The notes: generated by a model not told the origin, from the sequence alone. Numbered from the stretch's first letter, positions 24,187-32,645 are shown. The stretch is DNA of 64,000 bases from Anaerolineae bacterium (GCA_021463865.1 JAJTXY010000011.1:65761-129760), one strand, 5' to 3'. Translations and numbers: made by a program.

Positions 24187-25749
24187 ATGACGAAACGCCT
24201 AGCCAGTCTGACCGGGGTGGGATTCCTTGTCGCAGCTTTACTCTATGCCACCGTCCCCACCATCGCCCCCACCCCGCCAACCACCTATGCTCAAAATGCC
24301 GCCTGTGACCCACTAGTCCAAGAAGCGCTGCAAAAAGTCGCCAACACCTGCCTCGATCTGGGGCGCAATGAAATCTGCTACGGCTACCAAAATATCAGCG
24401 CCATTTTGCGTGACCCCTCCCTCACTTTTGCATCCGAGGGCGATATTATCGGCGTGGATCAGGTCGAAACGCTCATCACTCGCCCGATTGACCCCAACAC
24501 AGGCGAATGGGGCATTGCCATGATGCGTCTCCAAGCCGACCTGCCCAATGACAGCGACGGCTATGTGACCGTCTTGGTTTTTGGTGGCACGGAAATCAAC
24601 AATCAAGTGCAGTTGGCCTCCAATTCCGCCGCGTGTCAAGCTACCAACAACACCAGCAATAATCTGAATATCCGGTCTGGCCCCGGCACCAACTTCCCCG
24701 GTGTGGATATTTTCGACTCCGGCACGACGCTACCAGTAGATGGTCGGAACGAAGCGGGCGATTGGCTGCATACTTCTCGCGGTTGGATCAGTGCTGGCCT
24801 CGTCACCACCACCTGCGATAACAATCAGTTAGCCCTTGTCAGCAATTCCGGCCCGATGAACGCCCCCATGCAATCCTTTACCCTGCGCATGGATGAAGAG
24901 GCCGCCTGTCAATCCATCCCAACAGGCATGATGGTACAAACCGAATCGGGCCAAACCGCGACGGTCATGGTCAATAATGTCCAGCTTCAAATCGGCAGCA
25001 CCGCCCAAATTCGCACCAATGGGCCAAATGGTAATCTGGTGATCCGCAACATTCAGGGCAATGTCGTGGTGACATCGGGCGGCAAGACCGTTGAGGTGGA
25101 AGATGGTGAAGAAACCAACGTCCCCTTTGAGGATGGTGAACCCACCGAACCCGAAGACCCCTATGAATCCAAAGATGAATCGCTGGACGAGGATTTGTTT
25201 TATTTTGATGGTCTCATGGATACCAGCGAGTGGGATTTCTTTGACCTGCTCGACTGCACTGAGGAATTTGATGACGAGTGCATAGATGCCGCCCTCTATA
25301 CCTGTGAAAATGAATGGGACGAGTCGTGCGGAGACTACTATGGCGAAATCAGCGACCTCTGCACAGGCGACGACGCCGACTTTTGCTTGGACTGGGAAGA
25401 ATCATTTAGCGGAGATAGCGATTTTGATGGTATCACCGACGATAGTGATGCCTGCCCCGACGAATTTGGTTTCGGCGAGGATGGCTGTCCAACAGGAGAG
25501 GAATTTGGTAGCGATGAAATTCCTGATAATGAGGGCAGCAGAGGCATTGAGGACACAGACAGCAACGATAACGGCACTGATGACACCGATGTGGACGATA
25601 CGGGGGCTGACGACACAAGCGACGATGCCACGGGTGACGAAACTGGCGATGATGGGGATGGGTTTGACAGCGATGGTGATGGTTTGACCGATGATGCTGA
25701 TACCTGCCCCTCAGAGTTTGGCACCAGCACCGATGGATGCCCTGAATAA
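24187..25749 (+). CDS. Secreted acidic protein with SH3b, FecR-like and thrombospondin type 3-like regions
   Basis: Exported 520-residue protein. The signal peptide runs to TTYAQ. An alpha/beta region with paired cysteines is followed by an SH3b domain at about 156-212 (NLNIRSGPGTNFPGVDIF). A FecR-like beta segment (VNNVQLQIGSTAQIRTNG, VVVTSGGKTVEVEDGEETNV) comes next. A strongly acidic C-terminal 180 residues contain regularly spaced cysteines (CTEEFDDECIDAALYTCENE). Two DxDxDGxxDxxDxC calcium-binding repeats end it (DSDFDGITDDSDACP and DSDGDGLTDDADTCP). It is probably a Ca2+-stiffened surface or matrix protein. GAGG precedes the ATG by eight bases. It stands alone between two terminators. 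Confidence 0.82.
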   Translation: MTKRLASLTGVGFLVAALLYATVPTIAPTPPTTYAQNAACDPLVQEALQKVANTCLDLGRNEICYGYQNISAILRDPSLTFASEGDIIGVDQVETLITRPIDPNTGEWGIAMMRLQADLPNDSDGYVTVLVFGGTEINNQVQLASNSAACQATNNTSNNLNIRSGPGTNFPGVDIFDSGTTLPVDGRNEAGDWLHTSRGWISAGLVTTTCDNNQLALVSNSGPMNAPMQSFTLRMDEEAACQSIPTGMMVQTESGQTATVMVNNVQLQIGSTAQIRTNGPNGNLVIRNIQGNVVVTSGGKTVEVEDGEETNVPFEDGEPTEPEDPYESKDESLDEDLFYFDGLMDTSEWDFFDLLDCTEEFDDECIDAALYTCENEWDESCGDYYGEISDLCTGDDADFCLDWEESFSGDSDFDGITDDSDACPDEFGFGEDGCPTGEEFGSDEIPDNEGSRGIEDTDSNDNGTDDTDVDDTGADDTSDDATGDETGDDGDGFDSDGDGLTDDADTCPSEFGTSTDGCPE

Positions 25750-25767
25750 ATCATATTTGCGACACTG

Positions 25768-25802
25768 AAAAGGCGATCTATCAAAAATGGGTCGCCTTTT
25801 TT
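25768..25802 (+). terminator. Intrinsic terminator
   Basis: AAAAGGCGA / TCGCCTTTT arms around AT-rich sequence, ending in a T-run, 19 bases after the preceding stop codon. Confidence 0.8.
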
Positions 25803-25804
25803 GT

Positions 25805-25832
25805 TTGAAAACTGGACAAGGCCCGGTATAAT
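25805..25832 (+). promoter_or_regulatory. Promoter of the TetR-family gene
   Basis: TTGAAA, a 16-base spacer and a perfect TATAAT, 43 bases before the GTG start. Confidence 0.65.
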
Positions 25833-25833
25833 T

Positions 25834-25845
25834 AAATCACGATTT
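25834..25845. promoter_or_regulatory. Candidate TetR operator
   Basis: Palindrome AAATC-AC-GATTT directly after the -10 box, where an autoregulating TetR repressor would block transcription. It is short and AT-rich, so chance is possible. Confidence 0.35.
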
Positions 25846-25874
25846 GATTATTTTTTATAGAGAAAGAAATTTTC

Positions 25875-26498
25875 GTGGCACGTAAACCTGCGGAACAGTC
25901 CGTCAATCGGCTGGATATTTTGTTGGCAGCCGCCAATGTCTTCCGGCGTAAAGGCTATCACGGCGCCAAGATGTCCGACATCGCCGCCGAAGTAGATTTA
26001 ACGGCAGGCAGCCTCTATCATCACTTTCCAGACGGCAAACAGCAGATTTTGATCGAGGTATTGAACGAAGGTCTTGACCAAATCACCGCCGAAGTACAAG
26101 CCGTCGTGGATGACAACACCCTGATGCCCGATGAAAAACTGCGTAAGGTCATCTACACCAATATCTTGGGCCTGACCCAGAACACCTCTGTCGCGGCGGC
26201 ACTGGTTTTTGAAACCCGCACCATCTTGGAAAATCCCGAAGCCCGCAAAGCCTATCTCAAACGCCGCGATAGCTTCGAGCAGCTTTATACCCAAGTCATT
26301 CAAGAGGGCATAGACGCCGGGATATTTCGCCAAGTGGATGTGCCAATCTTTACCAAGACTATTCTCGGCGCACACAACTGGGTCGGCGTGTGGTATCGAG
26401 AAGGGGGGCGCTTGACGGGAGAACAGATCGCCGATGAAATGTCGAATACCTTTCTCGCTGCCCTTAGCCCCATAGGAGTACCCACAGCCAAAAATTAG
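25875..26498 (+). CDS. TetR/AcrR-family transcriptional regulator
   Basis: A 207-residue DNA-binding repressor. The N-terminal helix-turn-helix is typical (ILLAAANVFRRKGYHGAKMSDIAAEVDLTAGSLYHHFPDG, of which the recognition helix is GSLYHHF). The helical C-terminal domain is a ligand-binding dimer domain. GTG start at 25875. It directly precedes an acyl-CoA dehydrogenase gene, with a second about 1 kb further on. By analogy with FadR/PsrA-type TetR regulators it probably senses an acyl-CoA and controls them. That link is inferred from position. Confidence 0.88.
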   Translation: MARKPAEQSVNRLDILLAAANVFRRKGYHGAKMSDIAAEVDLTAGSLYHHFPDGKQQILIEVLNEGLDQITAEVQAVVDDNTLMPDEKLRKVIYTNILGLTQNTSVAAALVFETRTILENPEARKAYLKRRDSFEQLYTQVIQEGIDAGIFRQVDVPIFTKTILGAHNWVGVWYREGGRLTGEQIADEMSNTFLAALSPIGVPTAKN

Positions 26499-26500
26499 TG

Positions 26501-26527
26501 GGATAAGCCGTTGGCTTGTCCGTTTTT
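26501..26527 (+). terminator. Terminator after the TetR gene
   Basis: GGATAAGCC / GGCTTGTCC (one G-U pair) with a 3-base loop, followed by GTTTTTC. Confidence 0.75.
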
Positions 26528-26571
26528 CGAAATTTTTGAATCACCTATTGAATCGGAGTTTAGGAGAAATG

Positions 26572-27681
26572 ATGCTGGATTTTACCCCTACCGAAGAACA
26601 ACAAATGCTGGTGGACGCCATCAATCGTTATGCCGAAAATGATCTACACGCAAACGCCCATGAAATGGATGAACACAGCGATATTCCCGATGCCGTCCTA
26701 CAAAAAGGCTGGGAAATCGGCCTGCTCCCCGCCAGTATCCCCGAGTCGCTAGGCGGCTTTGGTGATTACAGCGCCGTAACCAACGCCCTCGCCCTTGAAG
26801 AATTAGCCTATGGTGATCTCGCCACTGCTTTGAAATTGATGACCCCCGCACTGCTGGCCTATCCAGTCTTGTTCAGTGGCACGGATGACCAGAAAGCCCG
26901 TTTCCTGCCGCTCTTTGGTGAACCCTCCCCCTATCCCGCCACCGCCGCGTTGATTGAGCCGGGAATTGGATTCGACCCTTATGCGCTGCGCACCACTGCC
27001 ACCCGTAACGGTGATCATATTGTGCTGAATGGTGCAAAAGCCTACGTCCCTAATGCCGACACTGCCGAATGGATGTTGGTGTATGCCAAAGACAGCGAAA
27101 CAGGCCAAACCAACGGCTTTATTGTTGAGAAAGCCGATGCGGAGGGCTTGGTGATTGGCGAACGTGAAAAATTAATGGGTATTCGCGGCCTGCCGACCTA
27201 TGCTGTGCAGTTCAATAATGTGCGTGTGCCTGCCGAATTGGAATTGGGTGGACATAATGGCACGCAGTTTGAAAATCTGCTCAATCATATGAATATCGGC
27301 CTCGCAGCGATGGCAACGGGTGTCATGCGGGCCAGTTATGAATATGCCAAGAATTATGCCAAAGAGCGTGTCCAGTTTGGCAAGCCGATTGCGACCAAAC
27401 AGGCCGTCGCGTTTATGTTGGCGGAATGTGCGATTGAGGTAGACAGCACCCGCCTGATGGTGTGGGAAGCGGCATGGCAGGCCGACAGCGGCAAACCACT
27501 TAATGAAGTTACCCAAGCCGCCTATCTTGCCCGTGAATATGCCAACAAAGCGTCCGTCTTCGTCACCGACAGCGGTGTACAGGTCTTAGGTGGGCATGGT
27601 TTCATCCGTGAACATCCCGTCGAGCGCTATCTGCGGAATGCGCGGGGTATCCCGATGTTCACTGGGTTGGCGATTGCATAA
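26572..27681 (+). CDS. Acyl-CoA dehydrogenase-like protein
   Basis: A 369-residue FAD flavoprotein of the acyl-CoA dehydrogenase family. It has the N-terminal helical domain (LDFTPTEEQQMLVDAINRY), the middle beta domain (TAALIEPGIGFDPYALRTTA, HIVLNGAKAYVPNA) and the C-terminal four-helix domain (KERVQFGKPIATKQAVAFM, QVLGGHGFIREHPVERYLRNAR). Oddly, the sequence after YLRNARG reads IPMFTGLAIA and ends, so the catalytic glutamate of the usual YEGT motif is absent. The base may sit elsewhere, as in isovaleryl-CoA dehydrogenases, or the reaction may differ. AGGAG is five bases before the ATG at 26572; an ATG three bases earlier is too close. Confidence 0.87.
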   Translation: MLDFTPTEEQQMLVDAINRYAENDLHANAHEMDEHSDIPDAVLQKGWEIGLLPASIPESLGGFGDYSAVTNALALEELAYGDLATALKLMTPALLAYPVLFSGTDDQKARFLPLFGEPSPYPATAALIEPGIGFDPYALRTTATRNGDHIVLNGAKAYVPNADTAEWMLVYAKDSETGQTNGFIVEKADAEGLVIGEREKLMGIRGLPTYAVQFNNVRVPAELELGGHNGTQFENLLNHMNIGLAAMATGVMRASYEYAKNYAKERVQFGKPIATKQAVAFMLAECAIEVDSTRLMVWEAAWQADSGKPLNEVTQAAYLAREYANKASVFVTDSGVQVLGGHGFIREHPVERYLRNARGIPMFTGLAIA

Positions 27682-27682
27682 A

Positions 27683-28489
27683 TTAGGTTGTGCGTGACCG
27701 TCCAATTGCGGCGGGGGGTTGCGGTTTGACCACCCCTTTCGGCTTGGCGGGTTTCGCGGCAGGCATTACATGAGATTGCAGCGCGGTTGCCTTTATCGGT
27801 TTGGATGTCGCGGCTTTAACAGGTGCTTTGGTGACAGGTTTCGACGAGACAGGCTTAACCGTCTTGGTGGTAGTTTTGGACGTACTCGTTTTGGCAGCTA
27901 TGGGTGTAGTACGGGTCACAACCTTAGTGGTGGAAGTCGTCCTAGCTGGCGTTTTAGTGGTTACTTTGGTCGTTGGCGATTTAGCTGGCGTCTTGACAGA
28001 TGCTTTAACGGTGGTTTTGGCGATAGGTTCAATGGAAAGAATCTGATGGGAATCTTCAAGCAAATACACAGCGAAATACCCGTCCGACAATTCTTCATAC
28101 ATCCCTCTTTCAACAGGCAAATGTCGTCCTGCCACACTGATGATGTATTGAATACTGCCGTTCGCCAGAGGATGTTTAATCAATGGCCCGGCCAATTTAT
28201 GCACCTGTTTGTCGCGGATGGTTTTCAAATGTTCACGGTGCAGCGCTACCAAACCACCCACAATTGCCAGCATGACCAACAACACGGGCAGGGCAATCGT
28301 CAAATCCAGCATCAACAGTGCCCCGCTTGCCAGAATCACGGGAATACCAAGCAGCGTTTTCAATTCATAGACCGACTGCTGCTGCAATTCTCTAACCTGC
28401 GCGGCAGAAAGTTGGCCCTTGCGGTTGGCATTCAAATCCGTTTCGGTAAAGCCAAAAAGTGTTTGAAGTTTACGCTGCGAAGTCGCCAT
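27683..28489 (-). CDS. Membrane protein with a basic histone H1-like tail
   Basis: A 268-residue protein of unknown function. The N-terminal 45 residues are soluble and Gln-rich. Two adjacent membrane helices follow (LLGIPVILASGALLMLDLTI and LPVLLVMLAIVGGLVAL), then a small cytoplasmic domain. From about residue 160 the tail is almost only Lys, Thr, Ala, Pro and Ser (repeats like KTPAKSPTTKVTTKTP), resembling bacterial histone H1/AlgP-type tails. It could tether DNA or another polyanion to the membrane. It is convergent with the preceding dehydrogenase gene, with one base between the two stop codons. Confidence 0.75.
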   Translation of the reverse strand: MATSQRKLQTLFGFTETDLNANRKGQLSAAQVRELQQQSVYELKTLLGIPVILASGALLMLDLTIALPVLLVMLAIVGGLVALHREHLKTIRDKQVHKLAGPLIKHPLANGSIQYIISVAGRHLPVERGMYEELSDGYFAVYLLEDSHQILSIEPIAKTTVKASVKTPAKSPTTKVTTKTPARTTSTTKVVTRTTPIAAKTSTSKTTTKTVKPVSSKPVTKAPVKAATSKPIKATALQSHVMPAAKPAKPKGVVKPQPPAAIGRSRTT

Positions 28490-28525
28490 GCCCTTAATCC
28501 TATATCACTCATAGAACATTTGTAC

Positions 28526-28543
28526 TAAATTATAACTAATTTA
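28526..28543. promoter_or_regulatory. AT-rich inverted repeat upstream of the second dehydrogenase
   Basis: Perfect TAAATTA-TAAC-TAATTTA repeat, 40 bases before the ATG at 28583 and between divergent genes. It is a candidate operator, possibly for the TetR regulator at 25875. Confidence 0.4.
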
Positions 28544-28582
28544 TCAATACGATGCAAGCGAGAATCTAGGAGGAGAAATCCC

Positions 28583-29860
28583 ATGCCCATAAGTTTTGAA
28601 ATTCCCGAAAATATCGTCCAGCAGCAGCAGATGACCCATTTTGTGGCTGAGACGGTTATGCGTCCCCATTCGCGGGAACTGGATGAAAACGAGCACGCCC
28701 GCCCCACCGAATTTGTCAACATGATCTGGCCCGTTTTGCGCGACCAGCAAGCCCATTCACTGCAAAAAATGCTGGCGAAGGCCCAAAATGGCAGCTCTGA
28801 GGGCGGTGAGAAAAAAGAAAAACGCGGCCCACGCTATGAATATCTGCGGCTGATGTCGCTGGTCGAAGAATTGTCGTGGGGCGATGTTGGCGTCTATCTC
28901 TGCCTCCCCAGTCCCCAACTGGCAGGCAGCGCGATTGAGGCTGTTGGTACGATTGAGCAAAAAGAGCGTCTGTTGCGACGTTTTGCGGAGGGCGATCAAC
29001 CTGTATGGGGTGCGATGGCAATGACCGAACCCGGCGCAGGTTCGGACACTAGCGCGATTCAGACTGTCGCCACCCTCGACCCCAATACCAATGAATGGAT
29101 TTTGAACGGTGAGAAAATTTTCTGCACCAGCGGTGGCTTGGCCCTTGAGGAATCCAATGGCCTCGTCATCGTGTGGGCAACCGTTGACCGCAGCGCGGGT
29201 CGGGCGGGGATGAAGCCGTTTGTTGTTGAGGCCGGTACTCCCGGTGTCAGCGTCACCAAAGAAGAACTCAAACATGGCATCCGCGCCAGCAATACGGTCT
29301 CCATCGTATTTAATGATGCCCGCATCCCCTATAACAATCTATTGGGCAGTGCCGAAGTCCAACAAAAAGACAGCAAAGAAGGCTTCAAGGGCGCGATGGC
29401 AACCTTCGACGGCTCCCGCCCATTGGTCGCCGCCAGTGCATTAGGGGTTGGTCGGGCCGCCCTTGAATTCGTCAAAGAGAAATTGGCCGAGGCGGGTATC
29501 GAAATCCCCTACGACCTCCCCTATCACAAACTGACCGCCGTCCAGCGTGATGTCTTGGAAATGGAAGCCCAACTTAAAGCCGCCAAACTGCTAACCCTCC
29601 GCGCCATCGCCATGCTTGATCACGGCCAATATAACAGCTTACAGGCCAGCATGTGCAAGGTCAAAGCGGGCAAGGCCGTAACATGGCTCACCCAAAAAGC
29701 CGTCGAAATTCTAGGCCAAATGGGATACAGCCGCGATTGGCTGGTCGAAAAATGGATGCGCGACGGCAAAATCAATGATATTTATGAGGGCACGGGTCAA
29801 ATTAACCTATTGATCGTGGCCCGTCGTATTCTTGATTACAGTTCCCGCGAATTGCAATAA
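28583..29860 (+). CDS. Acyl-CoA dehydrogenase
   Basis: FAD-dependent enzyme that introduces the alpha-beta double bond in fatty acyl-CoA. The 425 residues hold the family motifs: MAMTEPGAGSDTSAIQTVA, WILNGEKIFCTSGG, AAKLLTLRAIAML, and the catalytic-base motif IYEGTGQINLLIVARRIL, so unlike the gene at 26572 it has the expected glutamate. A charged insertion near residues 68-80 (NGSSEGGEKKEKRG) is unusual. AGGAGG lies nine bases before the ATG. It is followed by a terminator. Confidence 0.9.
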   Translation: MPISFEIPENIVQQQQMTHFVAETVMRPHSRELDENEHARPTEFVNMIWPVLRDQQAHSLQKMLAKAQNGSSEGGEKKEKRGPRYEYLRLMSLVEELSWGDVGVYLCLPSPQLAGSAIEAVGTIEQKERLLRRFAEGDQPVWGAMAMTEPGAGSDTSAIQTVATLDPNTNEWILNGEKIFCTSGGLALEESNGLVIVWATVDRSAGRAGMKPFVVEAGTPGVSVTKEELKHGIRASNTVSIVFNDARIPYNNLLGSAEVQQKDSKEGFKGAMATFDGSRPLVAASALGVGRAALEFVKEKLAEAGIEIPYDLPYHKLTAVQRDVLEMEAQLKAAKLLTLRAIAMLDHGQYNSLQASMCKVKAGKAVTWLTQKAVEILGQMGYSRDWLVEKWMRDGKINDIYEGTGQINLLIVARRILDYSSRELQ

Positions 29861-29877
29861 GTTCCAAATTGAAACTG

Positions 29878-29903
29878 GGGCGGGTGGTCAAGCTCGCCCT
29901 TTT
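29878..29903 (+). terminator. Terminator after the acyl-CoA dehydrogenase gene
   Basis: GGGCGGG / CTCGCCC (one G-U pair) with an 8-base loop, followed by TTTT. Confidence 0.7.
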
Positions 29904-30043
29904 CAAGCCTCTTATACTATTTGTGCAACAATTCACGGGCCAATCCTTGCCAGCCGTTCACCCTTTCGCTACAATTTGTGCCTGATCTCATTGGAAGTAC
30001 CCATTTGCAATTTGCTGGTTGATGAGGAGTCGTTTTAGCAACC

Positions 30044-30262
30044 ATGAAACAACCATCCCCCCGCGCCGTTCTCGGCTATGGTTTGTGGGCTGTGTCCTTT
30101 ACACTAGCCCTGATTATTTCACTTGGCATTGTTTACGTCTGGCTAGGAACTGATATTGCGACCTACAGCGTCAAATACTTTCTTCTGACCGTCATCCCGC
30201 TGGGTTTCTTAATCTTGATTCCGCTGGATTGGCTGTTGGGAACAAAAATTCTGCCTGACTAA
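30044..30262 (+). CDS. Small two-helix membrane protein
   Basis: A 72-residue protein with two hydrophobic helices (LWAVSFTLALIISLGIVYVW and YFLLTVIPLGFLILIPLDWL) and short polar ends. No family was recognised. GAGGAG lies about 14 bases before the ATG, a long but usable spacing. It is probably co-transcribed with the lipoprotein gene that follows. Confidence 0.6.
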   Translation: MKQPSPRAVLGYGLWAVSFTLALIISLGIVYVWLGTDIATYSVKYFLLTVIPLGFLILIPLDWLLGTKILPD

Positions 30263-30328
30263 TTGCTATCGGGCGGTGGTCATCGCCCCGCCCCTCATGT
30301 TTGACCTAAAAAATCTTAGGATACTTAA

Positions 30329-30850
30329 ATGCGCCGCACCCCATTCATTCTGCTTTTGCTAGTTGGCATCACCCTATTCGTCTCCGCCTGTGGTAGCCCA
30401 AAATCGCAGGCCAAAGAATTCTCCAAACGAATGCCCACACGAGTGGGGTTATTTACCCTCAACGAAGACAAGACCATTGAACTTTCAGCGGAATCCGTCG
30501 GCAGTACGGGACACGTCACCTTGACCTATGAAGCCCGCAATTTGGCCGAGGTTTATATTGTGATTGATGTATATGGGACGGCATCAGCGGCAGATGTCGC
30601 GGTGAATCGGCGTCAACGTGATGTGCGTTTGATGGGAGCGGTTTTTGAAACAGATCGCCAGCCGCGTTTTAAAGAATACCCTGCTGCCCAAATCTCAAAC
30701 CTACCTAATGGACGGATTGCGATTTTCCAAAACGACCAAGTGGTGATTGAGGTGCAGTACATTCCCGCCGAGGGGGGAGGTATAATTGCCGATACCAATT
30801 GGCTGCCTTTCTTGGAAGCCGTGAGGAATACAGGGGAAAGCCTCCGCTAG
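30329..30850 (+). CDS. Hypothetical lipoprotein
   Basis: A 173-residue exported lipoprotein: MRRTPF, a hydrophobic core, and the lipobox VSAC (Cys21) followed by a polar residue. The mature part is a beta-rich domain (VTLTYEARNLAEVYIVIDVYG, GRIAIFQNDQVVIEVQYIPA) with no known motif. Its stop codon overlaps the GTG of the cupin gene by one base (TAGTG), so the two are translationally coupled. Confidence 0.72.
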   Translation: MRRTPFILLLLVGITLFVSACGSPKSQAKEFSKRMPTRVGLFTLNEDKTIELSAESVGSTGHVTLTYEARNLAEVYIVIDVYGTASAADVAVNRRQRDVRLMGAVFETDRQPRFKEYPAAQISNLPNGRIAIFQNDQVVIEVQYIPAEGGGIIADTNWLPFLEAVRNTGESLR

Positions 30851-31179
30851 TGAAAATCACTGATATTCCATTTGGCATTACCGACTGGAACAACATCGAA
30901 CCCACCGAACACCCCGGCGTCACCGGCAAGGCATTGTGGCGCACCCAATATTTTGGTGACATTCGTGTGCGGATGGTGGAATATACCCCCGGCTATGCGG
31001 CTGATCACTGGTGCGAAAAAGGACATATTCTGTTGTGCCTTGAGGGTCGCTTGGAAACAGAACTGGCTGACGGGCGCAAATTTGTCCTCATCCCCGGTAT
31101 TAGCTATCAAGTCGCCGATCACGCCGAACCGCACCGCTCTTCCACCAAGATTGGTGCTAAATTGTTCATCGTGGATTAG
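30850..31179 (+). CDS. DHCW-motif cupin-fold protein
   Basis: Single-domain cupin of 109 residues, with a start (VKITDIPFGITDWNNIEPTEH) and core (YAADHWCEKGHILLCLEGRL) typical of the small DHCW-type cupin family. His, Cys and Glu side chains in DHWCEKGHI and HAEPH are possible metal ligands. The reaction is unknown. The GTG at 30850 overlaps the lipoprotein stop codon. A longer upstream reading from 30799 has no family similarity and was not chosen. Confidence 0.82.
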   Translation: MKITDIPFGITDWNNIEPTEHPGVTGKALWRTQYFGDIRVRMVEYTPGYAADHWCEKGHILLCLEGRLETELADGRKFVLIPGISYQVADHAEPHRSSTKIGAKLFIVD

Positions 31180-31189
31180 CCCTCACAAT

Positions 31190-32605
31190 CTACACACGCG
31201 GCGAACGCCCGGTCAATCGTGTGAATGCCTGATACCCCATCCAACGAAATGGTTCGGGTGGAATCGGTGAGAACTTGGCTTGATAAAAGGGTTGCTTTCG
31301 CCATTGCTGGTCATCCCCGGAATAGATGTCGGTCAAGACCTGTCCCGCCAAATTTGCCAACGTCACCCCATGCCCCGAATAGCCCAGCGCATAAAACACG
31401 TTACGATGTTCACCGCGCACCCCCATTGAACAATTGCGCCGCAACGTAATTGCCAATGTGCCCGTCCAGCGATAGGCAATTTTTAGGCTGGCACTGTTGA
31501 GGAAGTATTTGCGTAACGTTTCCTGCATCTTGGCGAAAGCCGAATCGGGGGTACCGGGGTAGGCCGTCCGATTTTTGAACAGATAGCTGTAACTTTGATT
31601 ACTGCCCCCACCAAAAATCACATGCCCGTCGCGGGTCATCGTGGAATATGAAATCCGGTCAAGGTCATCCGAATAACCTGCCATTTCGCGCCATCCCAAT
31701 GCCTCGCGCTGTTCCGGTGTAAGGGGTTCGGTAGCGAACACATGCGAATGCAGCGGAAAAATGGCCTCGCGGAAATAACCCAATTTGCCTGTATAGCCAT
31801 TCGTCGCAAGGACAATCGCCTCCGCCTGCACTTCCACTTCGGGTGTCACAAGCGTGATGGTTGATCCCTCACGAATTTTCAACACTGGCGTATGTTCATA
31901 AATTTCGACCCCCTGCTCCACCAAAATCGGACGCAGGCTGCAAATCAACTGCGCTCCATTTAATTGACCTGTACCGGGATCAAACCACGCGCCATAGACC
32001 CCTTGCATATTCAGCTTGGCAGCGAGTGTTTGGCGGTCATAAAATTCACCGGGGATGCCCATCGAGTTCAGCCACTCGATTTCGGCGTGTTTTTTCTCGG
32101 CCCGTTCCGCGCTGGTATACACCGTGACTGTACCATCCCGCCGATAATCCACAGACAAATCGTGGCGCTGAATAATTTCTTCAATCAGGTCAATCCCCCC
32201 ACTGGTCACCTCATACACCCGACGCAGTATTTCAGGGTCATCCGTCTCCACGCCATTGACCCAATTCAGCATCATACCGCCGTTGCGCCCACTCGCCCCA
32301 TTTGCTAGGGCCTTCGCTTCAAGCAATACCACCCGTTTTTCGGGATAACGTCGGCTGAAATGATAGGCTGTCGAAACCCCCGTAAAGCCACCGCCGATAA
32401 TCGCCAAGTCCGCCGTGATAGATTTCCGCAGCGGTTCACCTGCAACATAATTCGGCGTTTGGGCCGCCCAATACGAAATATTGTCATCTACTTCCAATTT
32501 TTCGGGGAAAATCTTCGCCGCAATCGGCCATGTGGTCGAGGTCGCCGCCGCTGAACTCCGCAGCATTGCCCCTGTGATGTGATGCCGTAAGCGGGTAGTT
32601 GCCAT
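31190..32605 (-). CDS. FAD-dependent amine/amino-acid oxidase (DAO family)
   Basis: A 471-residue flavoprotein related to PuuB/OrdL gamma-glutamylputrescine and D-amino acid oxidases. The Rossmann FAD fingerprint is LAIIGGGFTGVSTAYH (68-83) with VVLLEA at the end of strand two. GASGRNGGMM, typical of this subfamily, follows. The C-terminal FAD contact is YALGYSGHGVTLANLAG. The first ~40 residues are an extension (HHITGAMLRSSAAATSTTW) without clear signal character. GAGAGGA is nine bases before the ATG at 32605. Its substrate may be an amine linked to the GABA route near 55-64 kb, but this is only a possibility. Confidence 0.87.
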   Translation of the reverse strand: MATTRLRHHITGAMLRSSAAATSTTWPIAAKIFPEKLEVDDNISYWAAQTPNYVAGEPLRKSITADLAIIGGGFTGVSTAYHFSRRYPEKRVVLLEAKALANGASGRNGGMMLNWVNGVETDDPEILRRVYEVTSGGIDLIEEIIQRHDLSVDYRRDGTVTVYTSAERAEKKHAEIEWLNSMGIPGEFYDRQTLAAKLNMQGVYGAWFDPGTGQLNGAQLICSLRPILVEQGVEIYEHTPVLKIREGSTITLVTPEVEVQAEAIVLATNGYTGKLGYFREAIFPLHSHVFATEPLTPEQREALGWREMAGYSDDLDRISYSTMTRDGHVIFGGGSNQSYSYLFKNRTAYPGTPDSAFAKMQETLRKYFLNSASLKIAYRWTGTLAITLRRNCSMGVRGEHRNVFYALGYSGHGVTLANLAGQVLTDIYSGDDQQWRKQPFYQAKFSPIPPEPFRWMGYQAFTRLTGRSPRV

Positions 32606-32645
32606 AAAAATAGTTCCTCTCAAGAAAATGATTTTTTGTCGGCTC

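Noticed and set aside
25338-25784. A 148-residue Ser/Val/Pro-rich minus-strand frame
   Set aside because: It is the complement of the Asp-rich repeat region of the secreted acidic protein.
27719-28528. A 269-residue plus-strand frame rich in Gly, Arg and Phe
   Set aside because: It is antisense to the membrane protein with the KTPA tail; the odd composition reflects that tail.
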